Shown one piece after another: positions 7,291 through 21,600 of a stretch of DNA of 64,000 bases. This DNA comes from an uncultured Clostridia bacterium (GTDB lineage: Bacteria; Bacillota; Clostridia; Christensenellales; UBA3700). Numbering within the stretch: the stretch's first letter is position 1; each line of letters begins with the position of its first letter. Location: positions 1-64,000 of the forward strand of contig CAOKSY010000003.1 of assembly GCA_948471525.1 (NCBI GenBank), given 5' to 3'. The notes below the pieces were generated by a model. That model had not been told where the DNA came from, made no database searches, and was given only the letters and a program-made list of their open reading frames with translations. The translations under genes and the position numbers were made by a program.

Positions 7291-9981
7291 CTATCTTCCG
7301 CAACACTGCTTATACTTCTTGCCGCTGCCGCAGGGACACTTGTCGTTGGGCTTTGGCTTTTTGTCCTTTATCACAGTCTTAACCGCGTTTTTTTCTTCGT
7401 TTGTTACGATCGAGCCCTGTTCCTTGGATTGAGTCTGCGTAGCCTTTTCAAACTTGCATTTCACAAGCGTACGCACCGTATCGTACTGTATGGATTCGAC
7501 CATTTTGTCAAACATATCGAAGCCCTCTATCTTGTATTGCGTCACCGGATCGCGCTGAGCATAAGCGACAAGTCCGATACCCTGCTTGAGTTCGTCCATA
7601 GCGTCGATATGATCCATCCATTTGCTGTCGACGTTGTAGAGCATACAGTCTCTTTCAAATCTTGCAAAATCTATGCCTACTTCATTCTTGATAAATTCGC
7701 ACTTCTTTTCGTACTGCTCTTTTGCTACCTCGTAAATACTCTCGACAAGACCGCTCTGCGAATTGTCTTGAAGATTTATTATATAATCGGGATTGAGCAG
7801 ATCGGTGCCGCTCTCAAGTACGTATTCTTCGAGTTCCTTATTAAATCCTTCGTAATTCCACTCGCGGTGATCTTCTTTAAAATCCACGTAATCGGAACAA
7901 ATGCTGTTTATCACGGCTTCCATCATCGCAAGAATTTGAACGTGCACGTCCATACCGTCGAGCACTATGTTTCTCTGCTCGTATATGATCTCTCTCTGCT
8001 TGTTCATGACGTCGTCGTATCCGAGCACGTGCTTTCTGATAGAAAAGTTTCTGTCCTCTACTCTCGCTTGAGCGGATTCGACCTGTCGCGTTATTATCTT
8101 GCTGACGATCGGAGTGGAATCGTCGAGATTGAGCGCATCGGCAATCTTGAGCATATGCTCGCCGCCGTAATTCCTCATTATATCGTCTTCCATCGCAAGA
8201 TAGAAAACCGACGAACCGGGATCGCCCTGTCTGCCGCTTCGACCTCTGAGCTGGTTGTCGATACGTCTCGCCTCGTTGCGCTCCGTACCGATTATTCTCA
8301 GACCGCCCGCCGCAATGACTTCCTGCTTTTCTGCGTTGGTGTCTTTTGCAAAGAGATCGTAATATTTTTTATACTCCGCCCTCGCTTTCAATATGTCTTC
8401 GTCGTCGGTATTCGCATAAGACGCGCCCTGTTCGATAATATCGTGCGGATAGCCTAGATTGGCAAGTTTTTGCTTGGCAAGAAATTCCGGATTACCCCCG
8501 AGAAGTATATCAGTACCTCTGCCTGCCATATTGGTAGCGATGGTCACCGCTCCCTTCTTGCCCGCCTGCGCGACTATCTCAGCCTCCTTTTCGTGATTCT
8601 TGGCATTGAGCACGTTGTGAGGTATTTTCTGCTTGGACAGTATCTTTGACAGTTCTTCGGATTTTTCTACGCTGACGGTGCCGACGAGTACCGGCTGTTT
8701 TCTCTCGTAACATTTCTTGATGTCTTCGATTATAGCGTTGTACTTCGCTGCCTTTGTCTTGAAGAGTATATCCGGCTCGTCTTTTCTCACGACAGGCTTA
8801 TTCGTAGGTATCACTACGACGTCCAATCCGTAGATAGAATCAAACTCCGTCTCCTCCGTCTTTGCCGTACCCGTCATACCCGACAGTCTCTTGTACAGTC
8901 TGAAGAAATTCTGGAAAGTGATCGTAGCCATCGTCTTGTCTTCCGAACGTATCGGCACGCCTTCTTTGGCTTCGATCGCCTGGTGCAGTCCGTCGCTGTA
9001 ACGTCTGCCGATCATCTGACGTCCGGTAAATTCGTCGATTATTATTACTTCTTTGTCCACGACTATATAATTGTCGGATTCTTTCATTATTAGATTGGCT
9101 TTGAGCGCGTTGTCTATATAGTGCTTAAGCGACTGATTTTCATAGTCCGACAAATTCTCTACGTTGAAATACTTCTCAGCTTTCTCCACGCCAAATTCGT
9201 TGAGAAATACCGATTTTTCTTTTTCGCCGATCTCGTAATCCTCTTCTTTGAGCGTCTTGACGAATCTATCCGCCGTTACATACGTGTCGCTCGACTTTTT
9301 ACCGCGTCCGCTGATTATAAGCGGAGTTCTCGCCTCGTCCACGAGTATGCTGTCCACTTCGTCCACGATAGCAAAATCCAGCGCTCTCTGCACTTTCATA
9401 GAATTATCCGTCACCATATTGTCGCGCAGATAATCGAAGCCGAGTTCGTTGTTTGTGGTATACATTATATCGCAGTTGTATGCCGCCGCCTTTTCTTCGC
9501 GGGACATTCTAGCATAGTTGACGCCTACGCTCAAGCCGAGGAATTTATATACCTTGCCCATCCATTCTGCGTCGCGCTTGGCAAGATATTCGTTTACCGT
9601 TACGACGTGAACGCCCTGCTTGGTTATCGCCTTGAGATAAGCGGCAAGCGTAGCTACCAAAGTCTTTCCTTCTCCCGTACGCATCTCGGCTATCCTGCCC
9701 TGATACAGCACTACGCCGCCTACTAGCTGAACGTAGAAGTGCCTCATTCCCAGCACTCTGTCGCTCGCCTCTCTCACCGTTGCAAATGCCTCGGGAAGCA
9801 AGCTGTCCAGGCTTTCGCCATCGGCGAATCTGTCTATATAATTCTGCGTACAAGCCTTGAGTTCGTCGTCGCTCATAGCCTTGAATTTATCCTCAAGCGC
9901 CACGACCTTGTCAACGGTCTTGTATATTTTTTTAAGTTCTCTATCGTTGTGACTAGGAAAAATTTTTCCGAATATTCCCAT
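7291..9981 (-). CDS. secA: Preprotein translocase ATPase SecA
   Basis: 896 aa from the preferred ATG at 9981 (MGIFGKIFPS), preceded by AAAGGA. A longer frame opens at ATG 10020, but that ATG lies inside the promoter -10 box, so it cannot be in the mRNA. SecA drives export of unfolded proteins through SecYEG. Walker A MRTGEGKTLVA, DEAD-type DEVDSIL, the GRSGRQGDPGSS helicase motif and the C-terminal zinc SEC-C motif CPCGSGKKYKQCCG are all present. It is the first gene of the secA-prfB-tsaD unit. Confidence 0.97.
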   Translation of the reverse strand: MGIFGKIFPSHNDRELKKIYKTVDKVVALEDKFKAMSDDELKACTQNYIDRFADGESLDSLLPEAFATVREASDRVLGMRHFYVQLVGGVVLYQGRIAEMRTGEGKTLVATLAAYLKAITKQGVHVVTVNEYLAKRDAEWMGKVYKFLGLSVGVNYARMSREEKAAAYNCDIMYTTNNELGFDYLRDNMVTDNSMKVQRALDFAIVDEVDSILVDEARTPLIISGRGKKSSDTYVTADRFVKTLKEEDYEIGEKEKSVFLNEFGVEKAEKYFNVENLSDYENQSLKHYIDNALKANLIMKESDNYIVVDKEVIIIDEFTGRQMIGRRYSDGLHQAIEAKEGVPIRSEDKTMATITFQNFFRLYKRLSGMTGTAKTEETEFDSIYGLDVVVIPTNKPVVRKDEPDILFKTKAAKYNAIIEDIKKCYERKQPVLVGTVSVEKSEELSKILSKQKIPHNVLNAKNHEKEAEIVAQAGKKGAVTIATNMAGRGTDILLGGNPEFLAKQKLANLGYPHDIIEQGASYANTDDEDILKARAEYKKYYDLFAKDTNAEKQEVIAAGGLRIIGTERNEARRIDNQLRGRSGRQGDPGSSVFYLAMEDDIMRNYGGEHMLKIADALNLDDSTPIVSKIITRQVESAQARVEDRNFSIRKHVLGYDDVMNKQREIIYEQRNIVLDGMDVHVQILAMMEAVINSICSDYVDFKEDHREWNYEGFNKELEEYVLESGTDLLNPDYIINLQDNSQSGLVESIYEVAKEQYEKKCEFIKNEVGIDFARFERDCMLYNVDSKWMDHIDAMDELKQGIGLVAYAQRDPVTQYKIEGFDMFDKMVESIQYDTVRTLVKCKFEKATQTQSKEQGSIVTNEEKNAVKTVIKDKKPKPNDKCPCGSGKKYKQCCGR

Positions 9982-10018
9982 CTTGACACCGTCCTTTGGC
10001 TCTGTTTCGCCATTATCC

Positions 10019-10048
10019 ATACTAACATAATATATATATATAAGTCAA
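10019..10048 (-). promoter_or_regulatory. secA promoter
   Basis: Minus-strand TTGACT (10043-10048), 18-nt spacer, TAGTAT (10019-10024). Transcription should start near 10010, downstream of the upstream in-frame ATG. Confidence 0.75.
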
Positions 10049-10210
10049 CTTTTTTATATATCGCAAAGACGCGACGAGCGCGCGCTTTTTGAATAATCCT
10101 GTCATATCGTCGTTCTGCACGGCAATATCTCTTAAATTATCTATCTCGGCGATCGAGATACAAAAATCTCTCTCTGCCTATAATAATCCAAATAATCTAT
10201 CTGCCTGATG

Positions 10211-10236
10211 AAAAAAGACGCCGTTACGCGCCTTTT
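10211..10236 (-). terminator. cysK terminator
   Basis: Minus strand AAAAGGCG / CGTCTTTT stem (one G.U), ending in a T6 run, shortly after the cysK stop. Confidence 0.75.
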
Positions 10237-10258
10237 ATTTTCTGATTATATCCTAAAA

Positions 10259-11191
10259 TTACTCTTCAAACAATGCTGTCGACAGATATCTTTCTCCAGT
10301 ATCCGGCAGTATTGCGACGATACTCTTGCCCTCGTTTTCTTTTCTTGATGCAAGCTGCAATGCCGCGTGCAGAGCCGCGCCCGAAGAAATGCCGACAAGC
10401 ACTCCCTCTCTCTTGCCGAGAGACCTGACCGCGTCGAAAGCGTCTTTGCCTTCTACGGCAATGATTTCGTCATACACGCTTGTATCGAGATTGTCGGGTA
10501 TAAAATTCGCGCCCACTCCCTGAAGAGGATGCGCTCCGCTCCTGCCTTGCGACAGCAGAGGCGACTGCGCGGGTTCTACAGCCACGACGCGTACGTCGGC
10601 TTTCTTTTCTTTGAGAAATTTACCAGCGCCCGATAGAGTGCCGCCGGTACCTACCCCCGCGACGAAAATATCCACGTCGCCGTCGAGATCGTCCCATATC
10701 TCGCGCGCAGTAGTCTCGTAATGCGCCTGCGGATTTGACGGATTGACAAACTGCCCCGCAATAAAAGCTCCGCCGTATTCTTTCGCCAACTCCTCAGCTC
10801 TGTCTACCGCGCCCCGCATTCCCTTTGCGCCCTCGCTCAACACCAGCTCCGCGCCGTATGCTTTGATGAGTTTCCGTCTTTCGACGGACATAGTGTCGGG
10901 CATAACGATTATCACTCTGTATCCTTTTGCCGTGCCGACTGCCGCGAGACCTATTCCCGTATTGCCTGAAGTAGGCTCTATTATCACAGAACCCTTTTTC
11001 AATATTCCCTGCTTTTCCGCATTCTCGATCATTGCTTTGGCAACCCTGTCTTTTACCGAACCGCCGGGATTGAAATATTCGAGTTTTGCATACAGTTTTG
11101 ATCTAAGTCCGAGCGCCTGCTCCGTCTTGACGAGTCTGAGCAACGGCGTGTGTCCGATAAGTTGATCTATCGAAGTATATATTTTTGACAT
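10259..11191 (-). CDS. cysK: Cysteine synthase (O-acetylserine sulfhydrylase)
   Basis: 310 aa PLP enzyme making cysteine from O-acetylserine and sulfide. The PLP lysine is K47 in NPGGSVKDRVA. The substrate loop EPTSGNTGIGLA and the phosphate-binding GVGTGGTLSG are intact, as is PDTGERYLST near the C-terminus. AGGAGG precedes the ATG. It follows recD2 by 49 nt, so it may be co-transcribed with it, and it ends at a clear terminator. Confidence 0.95.
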   Translation of the reverse strand: MSKIYTSIDQLIGHTPLLRLVKTEQALGLRSKLYAKLEYFNPGGSVKDRVAKAMIENAEKQGILKKGSVIIEPTSGNTGIGLAAVGTAKGYRVIIVMPDTMSVERRKLIKAYGAELVLSEGAKGMRGAVDRAEELAKEYGGAFIAGQFVNPSNPQAHYETTAREIWDDLDGDVDIFVAGVGTGGTLSGAGKFLKEKKADVRVVAVEPAQSPLLSQGRSGAHPLQGVGANFIPDNLDTSVYDEIIAVEGKDAFDAVRSLGKREGVLVGISSGAALHAALQLASRKENEGKSIVAILPDTGERYLSTALFEE

Positions 11192-11240
11192 TTTATCCTC
11201 CTATTTACCCTGTCTATTTCTATATTTACAGATTGGTTTT

Positions 11241-13457
11241 CTAAATACCCGCTTTCTTGCACGCGTCGGCAATGAACTGAGTCAGCAACGTATTGCGTTT
11301 TGCCGTATAGTTGTTTTTCACCATCTTTGCGACGCATTCTTTGGATCCTTCGATTACGACGGCGGACTTTGCGCGCGTGATCGCGGTATACAAAAGATTT
11401 CTCGTCATCAAAAAGGGATTGCCTCCGCTGACGGTGATGATCACCGCGGGAAACTCCGAACCTTGAGACTTGTGAATGCTTATAGCGTACGCAAGCGATA
11501 TTTCGTCAAAATTCTCGTGCCTATAGGTAGCTACTTTGCCGTCGTCGAACTCGACTTTCATACTCGGCTGGCTTTTGTTTATCTCTATGATATAGCCTAT
11601 ATCGCCGTTGAAAACACCGCTTCCGCTTATTCCGTCCGACGACAGCCACTCCATCTGGTAGTTGTTGACCGTATGAATTATCTTGTCTCCAACTCGAAAT
11701 ATATTGTTGCCCGACCTTATCTCCCCCTTATCGTGCGACGGCGGATTGATGGCCTTCTGCATTTCGACGTTTATATTCTCCACTCCGACCAATCCCTTTT
11801 TCGTCGGACAGAGCACTTGAATGTCTCTCGGTGATATTTTTGCGAATGCGGGCAGTCTCTTGGTCGTCAGTTCTATACAGTTTTTTAGAATAGTCTGAGT
11901 ATCAGTCTGCGAATCGAAAAAGAAATCTTTGGATCTGTTGTCTATCGTTGGCATGACTCCGTTGTTGACCTTATGCGCGTTTTCTATTATCAAACTGTCG
12001 TCGCTCTGTCTGTATATCTGCGTGAGATAATTGACAGGTATCAATCCGCACTCTATTATGTCTCCCAAAATATTTCCCGCGCCTACGGAGGGCAACTGAT
12101 CCTTGTCGCCCACAAGTATCAGCCTCGCGCCTCTCTTCACCGCTCTCGCAAGAGCGTAAAAAACGTACTCGTCGCACATACTTACTTCGTCTACTATGAC
12201 CACGTCGGCGTTGAGCCTGGTATCTTCGTTAAAATTAAAATGTCCCTTGCCGCCTGTAAAATCAAGATCGAGCAGTCTGTGTATAGTCTTCGCGTCCTCG
12301 CCCGTCGCTTCGGCAAGTCTCTTCGCCGCTCTTCCTGTAGGCGCGCACAGCATAACTTTCATATACTGTTTTTTGAGCAAATAGATAATGCATTTGATGA
12401 TAGTAGTCTTTCCCGTACCCGGACCGCCCGTTATCACGTTTATGCCGTACTTCACGCAATTTTTTACGGCGTTTATCTGACCATCGTGCAAACTTATGCC
12501 GTGCGACTTCTGGAAGTCTTCTATATCCGCGTCCAGATTGAGATCTATAGGCGTCGCCGCGGCAAGCATATTCGCCACACACTGCGCAATGCCGTTTTCG
12601 TTCTTATACATACCGGTAAGCATTATACATTCTTCGCCTTTCTGATCCACAATGACGATCTTGCCCATGACTACATTGTCAAGAATAATACTTTCTACGG
12701 TAAATCCGTACTCATCCTGCTCCATTCTCAAAAGTCGGCACACTTCGCGCACAAGCTCTTCTCTTGGCAAATAAGTATGCCCGTTTTTGTTTGCGCTCTC
12801 CTGAAGCACGTGTCCTATCGCTGCGCTTATCCTAAAGCGGCTGAACCGATCGAATCCCATATTTATTGCGATCTTATCGGCTGTGATAAAACCTACCCCG
12901 TCGACGTCCTCGACCATTTGATAGGGATTCTTTTCTACGATGCGCCTTGTTCCGTCTCCGTATCTCTTATATATTTTAAGCGCCAAATTGAGACTGATCT
13001 CAAAGTTCTGCAAATATAAAATAGTAGCTTGCTGCTCTTTGTGGATTATGTACGCCTCGTGTATAGCCATAGCTTTTTTCAGCGACAGTCCTTTGACTTG
13101 AGCGATCTTGTTGGGTTCTTTTTCTATAACTTCGAGCGAAGCCAGCCCGAATGTATCTACAATATTTTTTGCGGTTACTTCTCCCACTCCGTAGAATAAT
13201 CCGCTCGACAAATATCGGCATATAGACTCAAGCGAATCGGGGCTTACCGTCTTGCATTCAGAAACGTTGAACTGTTCTCCAAACTTGGAATTGAGGACAA
13301 AATTACCCTTCATCTCAAGATATTCGCCTTCTTCTATAGGCGGGAAATTGCCGACGGCGGTGACGAGCGTGTCGTCGCTGTTGACGTAAATCACGCAATA
13401 ACCGTTGTCGACGTTTCTGAAAACAACCTCCTCTACATAACCTTTGACGATTTCCAT
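11241..13457 (-). CDS. recD2: RecD2-type ATP-dependent 5'-3' DNA helicase
   Basis: 738 aa. RecD2 enzymes act in DNA repair in bacteria without RecBC. An N-terminal OB-like segment and helix-hairpin-helix region (roughly 1-190; FGLASLEVIEKEPNKIAQVKG and VDGVGFITADKIA) precede the helicase core. Walker A is GGPGTGKTTIIKC (about 345), Walker B VVIVDEVSM, and the C-terminal UvrD-like motif LAYAISIHKSQGSEF. The fused N-terminal domain and length separate it from the shorter RecD1. Its own strong promoter is at 13497-13525. Confidence 0.95.
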   Translation of the reverse strand: MEIVKGYVEEVVFRNVDNGYCVIYVNSDDTLVTAVGNFPPIEEGEYLEMKGNFVLNSKFGEQFNVSECKTVSPDSLESICRYLSSGLFYGVGEVTAKNIVDTFGLASLEVIEKEPNKIAQVKGLSLKKAMAIHEAYIIHKEQQATILYLQNFEISLNLALKIYKRYGDGTRRIVEKNPYQMVEDVDGVGFITADKIAINMGFDRFSRFRISAAIGHVLQESANKNGHTYLPREELVREVCRLLRMEQDEYGFTVESIILDNVVMGKIVIVDQKGEECIMLTGMYKNENGIAQCVANMLAAATPIDLNLDADIEDFQKSHGISLHDGQINAVKNCVKYGINVITGGPGTGKTTIIKCIIYLLKKQYMKVMLCAPTGRAAKRLAEATGEDAKTIHRLLDLDFTGGKGHFNFNEDTRLNADVVIVDEVSMCDEYVFYALARAVKRGARLILVGDKDQLPSVGAGNILGDIIECGLIPVNYLTQIYRQSDDSLIIENAHKVNNGVMPTIDNRSKDFFFDSQTDTQTILKNCIELTTKRLPAFAKISPRDIQVLCPTKKGLVGVENINVEMQKAINPPSHDKGEIRSGNNIFRVGDKIIHTVNNYQMEWLSSDGISGSGVFNGDIGYIIEINKSQPSMKVEFDDGKVATYRHENFDEISLAYAISIHKSQGSEFPAVIITVSGGNPFLMTRNLLYTAITRAKSAVVIEGSKECVAKMVKNNYTAKRNTLLTQFIADACKKAGI

Positions 13458-13496
13458 ACTCTTCTCCGCAAAAAATACCGGCGCTATACCAATATT

Positions 13497-13525
13497 ATTG
13501 TAGTTTATTACCGCCGATATGTCAA
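13497..13525 (-). promoter_or_regulatory. recD2 promoter
   Basis: Minus-strand TTGACA (13520-13525), 17-nt spacer, TACAAT (13497-13502). Confidence 0.85.
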
Positions 13526-13609
13526 TCCAATAGTGATCCGACGCCGATATTCGACAATCTTTTCGCCGTATCGCCTTCCGATCGCACTTTTAATTTACTC
13601 CTCGCCGCA

Positions 13610-13640
13610 TAAAAAATAGAGGGATCGCTCCCCCCTATTT
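13610..13640 (-). terminator. metK terminator
   Basis: Minus strand AAATAGGGGGGA / TCCCTCTATTT stem with a bulge, followed by T6, 17-47 nt after the metK stop. Confidence 0.8.
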
Positions 13641-13656
13641 AAATTCATATAAATGA

Positions 13657-14847
13657 TTAAGCCATCTCGGCGGCGAGACGCGCTATCTCTTGCGCTTTGT
13701 CGCACTCTTCCCACTTAAAGCCCTGATCCTCTCTTCCGAAATGACCGTAGTTGCTTGTCTTTGCAAATTGCGGTTTTCTAAGTCCCAACTGTTCTATTAT
13801 CGCCAAAGGACGCAAATCGAAGACTTTTTCTACTATTTTCGCTATTTGAACATTGTTCAATTTGCTTGTTCCGAACGTATTTACGTTCACGGATACAGGT
13901 TTTGCCACGCCTATAGCATAAGCCACGTCAAGTTGACATCTGTCTGCGATACCGCTCGCGACAATATTTTTGCATACGTATCTCGCCATATAGCAAGCGG
14001 ACCTATCGACCTTGGTACTGTCTTTACCGGAAAAAGCGCCGCCGCCGTGAGGACAGTAGCCGCCGTATGTATCCACGATTATCTTTCTGCCCGTAAGACC
14101 GCTATCCCCGTGAGGTCCGCCGATGACAAAGCGTCCGGTAGGATTGATATATATCTTTGTATCGTCGTCTATCAAACTTTTGGGAATAACTTCGTCAATG
14201 ACGTACTTTTTGATATCTCTTCTCAGAGTATCTGTATCTACGTCGGGATCGTGCTGAGCGGATACGACCACCGCTTCGATTCTGCTGACCTTGTCATCCT
14301 CGTATTCTACCGACACTTGGGCTTTGCCGTCGGGTCTGAGATACTTGAGAATACCGTCTTTCCTAACTTGCGTAAGTCTTGCCGTCAATCTATGCGCGAG
14401 ATAGATAGGCATAGGCATAAGCGCGGAAGTCTCGTTGCAGGCATATCCGAACATCATTCCCTGATCGCCCGCTCCAATGAGATCGTATTTGTCCTTTCCG
14501 CTTGCCTTGTTCTCGATAGAACTGTCTACGCCCATAGCGATATCGGCTGACTGGTTGTCTAATCTTACTATAACTTCGCAGTTAAGCGCGTCAAGTCCTT
14601 TTTCTTCGCTGTCGTATCCTATCTCCAACGCCGCTTTTCTTATTACGCTTTCGTAATCTATACGAGCCTTGGAAGTAATCTCGCCCATTACAAGTATAAA
14701 ACCGGTATTAGTACACGTTTCGCACGCTACGCGGCTATTCGGATCCTGCGCGAGCAGCGCGTCTAGCACGCTGTCCGAAATCTTGTCGCAGACCTTGTCG
14801 GGATGTCCCTCGGTCACGCTTTCGCTTGTGAATAATCTCTTTGTCAT
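13657..14847 (-). CDS. metK: S-adenosylmethionine synthase
   Basis: 396 aa. Makes SAM from methionine and ATP. Family signatures: SVTEGHPDKVCDKISD at the N-terminus, GAGDQGMMFGYA in the middle, and the P-loop-like GGGAFSGKDSTKVDRS. AAGGAG precedes the ATG. The leader carries a SAM-I riboswitch and terminator, so SAM should shut off its own synthesis gene. Confidence 0.97.
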   Translation of the reverse strand: MTKRLFTSESVTEGHPDKVCDKISDSVLDALLAQDPNSRVACETCTNTGFILVMGEITSKARIDYESVIRKAALEIGYDSEEKGLDALNCEVIVRLDNQSADIAMGVDSSIENKASGKDKYDLIGAGDQGMMFGYACNETSALMPMPIYLAHRLTARLTQVRKDGILKYLRPDGKAQVSVEYEDDKVSRIEAVVVSAQHDPDVDTDTLRRDIKKYVIDEVIPKSLIDDDTKIYINPTGRFVIGGPHGDSGLTGRKIIVDTYGGYCPHGGGAFSGKDSTKVDRSACYMARYVCKNIVASGIADRCQLDVAYAIGVAKPVSVNVNTFGTSKLNNVQIAKIVEKVFDLRPLAIIEQLGLRKPQFAKTSNYGHFGREDQGFKWEECDKAQEIARLAAEMA

Positions 14848-14871
14848 AAAAACTCCTTCTTCTTTGGCTCG

Positions 14872-15002
14872 AAATAAAAAGCCGCTATACCGGATAGCGA
14901 CTTGTCACATTCTATCTACCAAGTATACTTGCGGAATTTAGCACCTTACAAGAGGTTGCTGTGTGTTCTCAGTGTCCGTCACTCCCACACTCTTTATAGA
15001 AT
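14872..15002 (-). promoter_or_regulatory. SAM-I (S-box) riboswitch with intrinsic terminator
   Basis: In the metK leader. Minus-strand P1 is ATTCTAT (14996-15002) with ATAGAAT (14909-14915). Inside are a P2 stem GTGTG/CACAC with a kink-turn-like internal loop and the hallmark core AGCAACC ... AAGGTGCTAAATTCC, then a P4 stem CAAG/CTTG. It is followed by the terminator GTCGCTAT/ATAGCGGC with a T-rich tail (14872-14902). This predicts premature termination when SAM is high. Confidence 0.88.
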
Positions 15003-15021
15003 CAAATATTAAGTTTTCCGT

Positions 15022-15051
15022 CGCGCGGATCTTAGGATCAAGATCCGCGCG
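15022..15051 (-). terminator. Strong hairpin after rpoC
   Basis: A perfect 12-bp inverted repeat CGCGCGGATCTT / AAGATCCGCGCG with a 6-nt loop, 55 nt beyond the rpoC stop. No good T-tract follows (ACGGAAAAC), so it may act with a factor or as an RNA 3'-end block. Confidence 0.6.
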
Positions 15052-15105
15052 CAATGTTTCCGTCTATGCGGTTCATTCGAATTAAATTGTCTGACTTGCG
15101 ATAGA

Positions 15106-18678
<3,573 letters not shown>

Positions 18679-18689
18679 ACCCTACCTCC

Positions 18690-21600
18690 TTAATTCTCTT
18701 CGTCTTCGAACATATTGTCGAAGATGCTTTCGTCGTCTTTGTCGTCGACGTCGTCGGCAAACGGATTGCTGTCGCCGAAGCTGAAGATATCGTCGTCGCC
18801 GCCGAGATCGAATATATCCACTTCCTTATCGGGAGCGGTATCCTTCTCCTCGAAGTACTCCGTATCGTCGTCGACCATTTCTCTCAAGCCGATCTCTTCT
18901 TTATTCTCATTGAGCACGTTGACGTCGAGACCGAGAGCCTGGAATTCCTTTATCAATACTTTAAAGGATTCGGGAGTACCCGGTTCGGTGATCGGCGCGC
19001 CCTTGACTATAGATTCGTAAGTCTTTACTCTTCCCACTACGTCGTCGGACTTGACAGTAAGTATCTCCTGAAGTATGTTTGCCGCGCCGTAAGCCTCGAG
19101 CGCCCACACTTCCATTTCTCCGAATCTCTGTCCTCCGAACTGCGCTTTACCGCCCAAAGGCTGCTGCGTGACAAGGCTGTACGGTCCTGTAGATCTCGCG
19201 TGGATCTTTTCGTCTACGAGGTGGCAGAGCTTGAGCATATACATATATCCTACCGTAACGGGATTTTCAAACTTCTCGCCCGTTCTGCCGTCGTAGAGTT
19301 CTATCTTGCCGTTCTCGGGCAAACCGTTTTCTACAAGCAACTGCTTGATATCGGACTCAGTCGCTCCGTCGAATACCGGCGTGGAAATATGCCAGCCGCA
19401 CGCTTTAGCCACAAGACCCAAGTGCACTTCGAGGACCTGACCGATGTTCATACGCGAAGGCACGCCCAACGGGTTGAGGACTATCTGCAACGGAGTTCCG
19501 TCCGGCATAAACGGCATATCCTCGCGCGGAAGCACTCTGGATACTACGCCCTTGTTTCCGTGACGTCCCGACATCTTGTCGCCTACGCCGATCTTACGCT
19601 TCTGAGCAATGTATACTCTTACGAGTTTGCTTACGCCCGGCGAAAGCTCTTTGCTGTTTTCTTTGGTGAATACTTTTACGTCGACTACTATACCCGACTG
19701 ACCGTGAGGCAATCTCAAAGAAGTGTCTCTGACTTCTCTGGACTTCTCTCCGAATATCGCTCTCAGAAGTCTCTCTTCGGGAGTGAGTTCGGTTTCGCCC
19801 TTAGGCGTTACTCTTCCGACGAGTATGTCTCCGCTATGCACTTCGGCGCCGGGAATAATGATACCGTCTTCGTCGAGGTACTTGAGCGCGTCGTCGCCGA
19901 GATTGGGGATATCTCTTGTGATCTGTTCTTCACCGAGTTTGGTATCTCTGCTCTCTATCTCGTATTCTTCTATATGGATAGACGTAAACACGTCGTCCTT
20001 GACCAAATCTTCGTTGATAAGTATAGCGTCCTCGTAGTTATAACCTTCCCAAGACATATAGCCTATCAAGATGTTTCTGCCCAGCGAGAGTTCGCCGTTG
20101 CAAGTAGACGGACCGTCCGCAAGGACCATACCCTTCATTACTCTGTCGCCTTTCTTTACGATAGGCTTCTGAATAATACAGGTGCCTGCGTTTGATCTCT
20201 CGAATTTCTGCAAACCGTAAGTGTCGAGAGAACCGTCGTCGCATCTCACTCCGATCACGCTGGAAGACAAAGTCTCGACGTAACCGTCGTTGCGAGCTAT
20301 CACCATAACGCCCGAGTCATAAGCGATCTTATGCTCGATACCCGTACCGATAAACGGAGCTTCGGGTCTGAGAAGAGGTACTGCCTGACGTTGCATGTTG
20401 GAGCCCATCAGCGCACGCGCCGTATCGTCGTTCTCGAGGAAGGGGATAAGAGCCGCAGCTACCGATACGAGCTGTTTTGGCGACACGTCCATATAGTCGA
20501 CCTTGTCTGCGTCGAATTCGCGTATATCCGCTCTGTAACGGCAGGTTACGCGCTCGGTGGCAAAAGATCCGTCTTCGTTGAGTTGCGCATTTGCTTGAGC
20601 GACGATATACTTATCCTCTTCGTCAGCCTGCAAATACTCTACTTTGTCGGTAACTACTCCTCTCTCTTTGTCCACTTTGCGATAAGGAGCCTCGATAAAT
20701 CCGTACTCGTTTACCCTCGCATATGTAGCAAGCGAAGATATAAGACCGATGTTCTGACCTTCCGGAGTCTCTATCGGACACATACGTCCGTAATGGGTGT
20801 GATGTATATCGCGCACTTCAAAAGACGCTCTTTCTCTGTTGAGACCGCCCGGTCCGAGTGCGGAAAGTTTACGCTTGTGGGTAAGTTCCGCTATAGGATT
20901 GTGGTGATCCATAAACTGCGACAGCTGAGAGGAACAGAAGAATTCCTTTATCACAGCGGTGACAGGCTTTATGTTTATAAACGTCTGCGCTTTGAATTCG
21001 CCTTCGTCCTGAGTGACCAACATCTTTTCTTTGATGCCGCGGTCAAGTCTGGTAAGACCTATTCTGAACTGATTCTGAAGAAGTTCGCCTACCGAACGTA
21101 TTCTTCTGTTGGCGAGGTGATCTATATTGTCCTTTTCGCCGAAACCTACGGAAAGTCCGAGATTGTAGCATACCGAAGCGACTATATCGTCGATAGTTAC
21201 GCACTTGACGACCAGTTTGTCTCTGTTCTCGGGCAATTTGATAGCCTCTTTGAGACTCTCGAGGTCGGGATTTTCCTCCATAAGTTTTCTCAGCGAAGGA
21301 TAGTATACCTTTTCTTTGATGCCGAGATCTTTGGGATCGCAGTCGATATAAGCGGCGAGATCGACGGTGTTGTTACCGATAAGTTTGAACTCGCTTCCGT
21401 CTTTCTTCGTGATATATACGACGTTTATACCCGCGTTCTGGATAGCGGTAGCGGTAGCTATATCCACTACTTCGCCCGCCGAAGCCATAACTTCGCCCGT
21501 CTCCTGATTTACGACGTCTCTTGCGAGAGTCTGACCTTCCATTCTGGTAGCTAGACAGAGTTTCTTATTGACTTTATATCTGCCAACTCTCATCATATTG

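Noticed and set aside
5404..8457. 1017-codon plus-strand open frame
   Set aside because: Antisense to tsaD, prfB and secA, with a composition typical of a reverse reading of coding DNA and no recognisable domain or ribosome site.
19200..21554. Two long plus-strand open frames antisense to rpoB
   Set aside because: Shadows of rpoB in the opposite strand without start signals.
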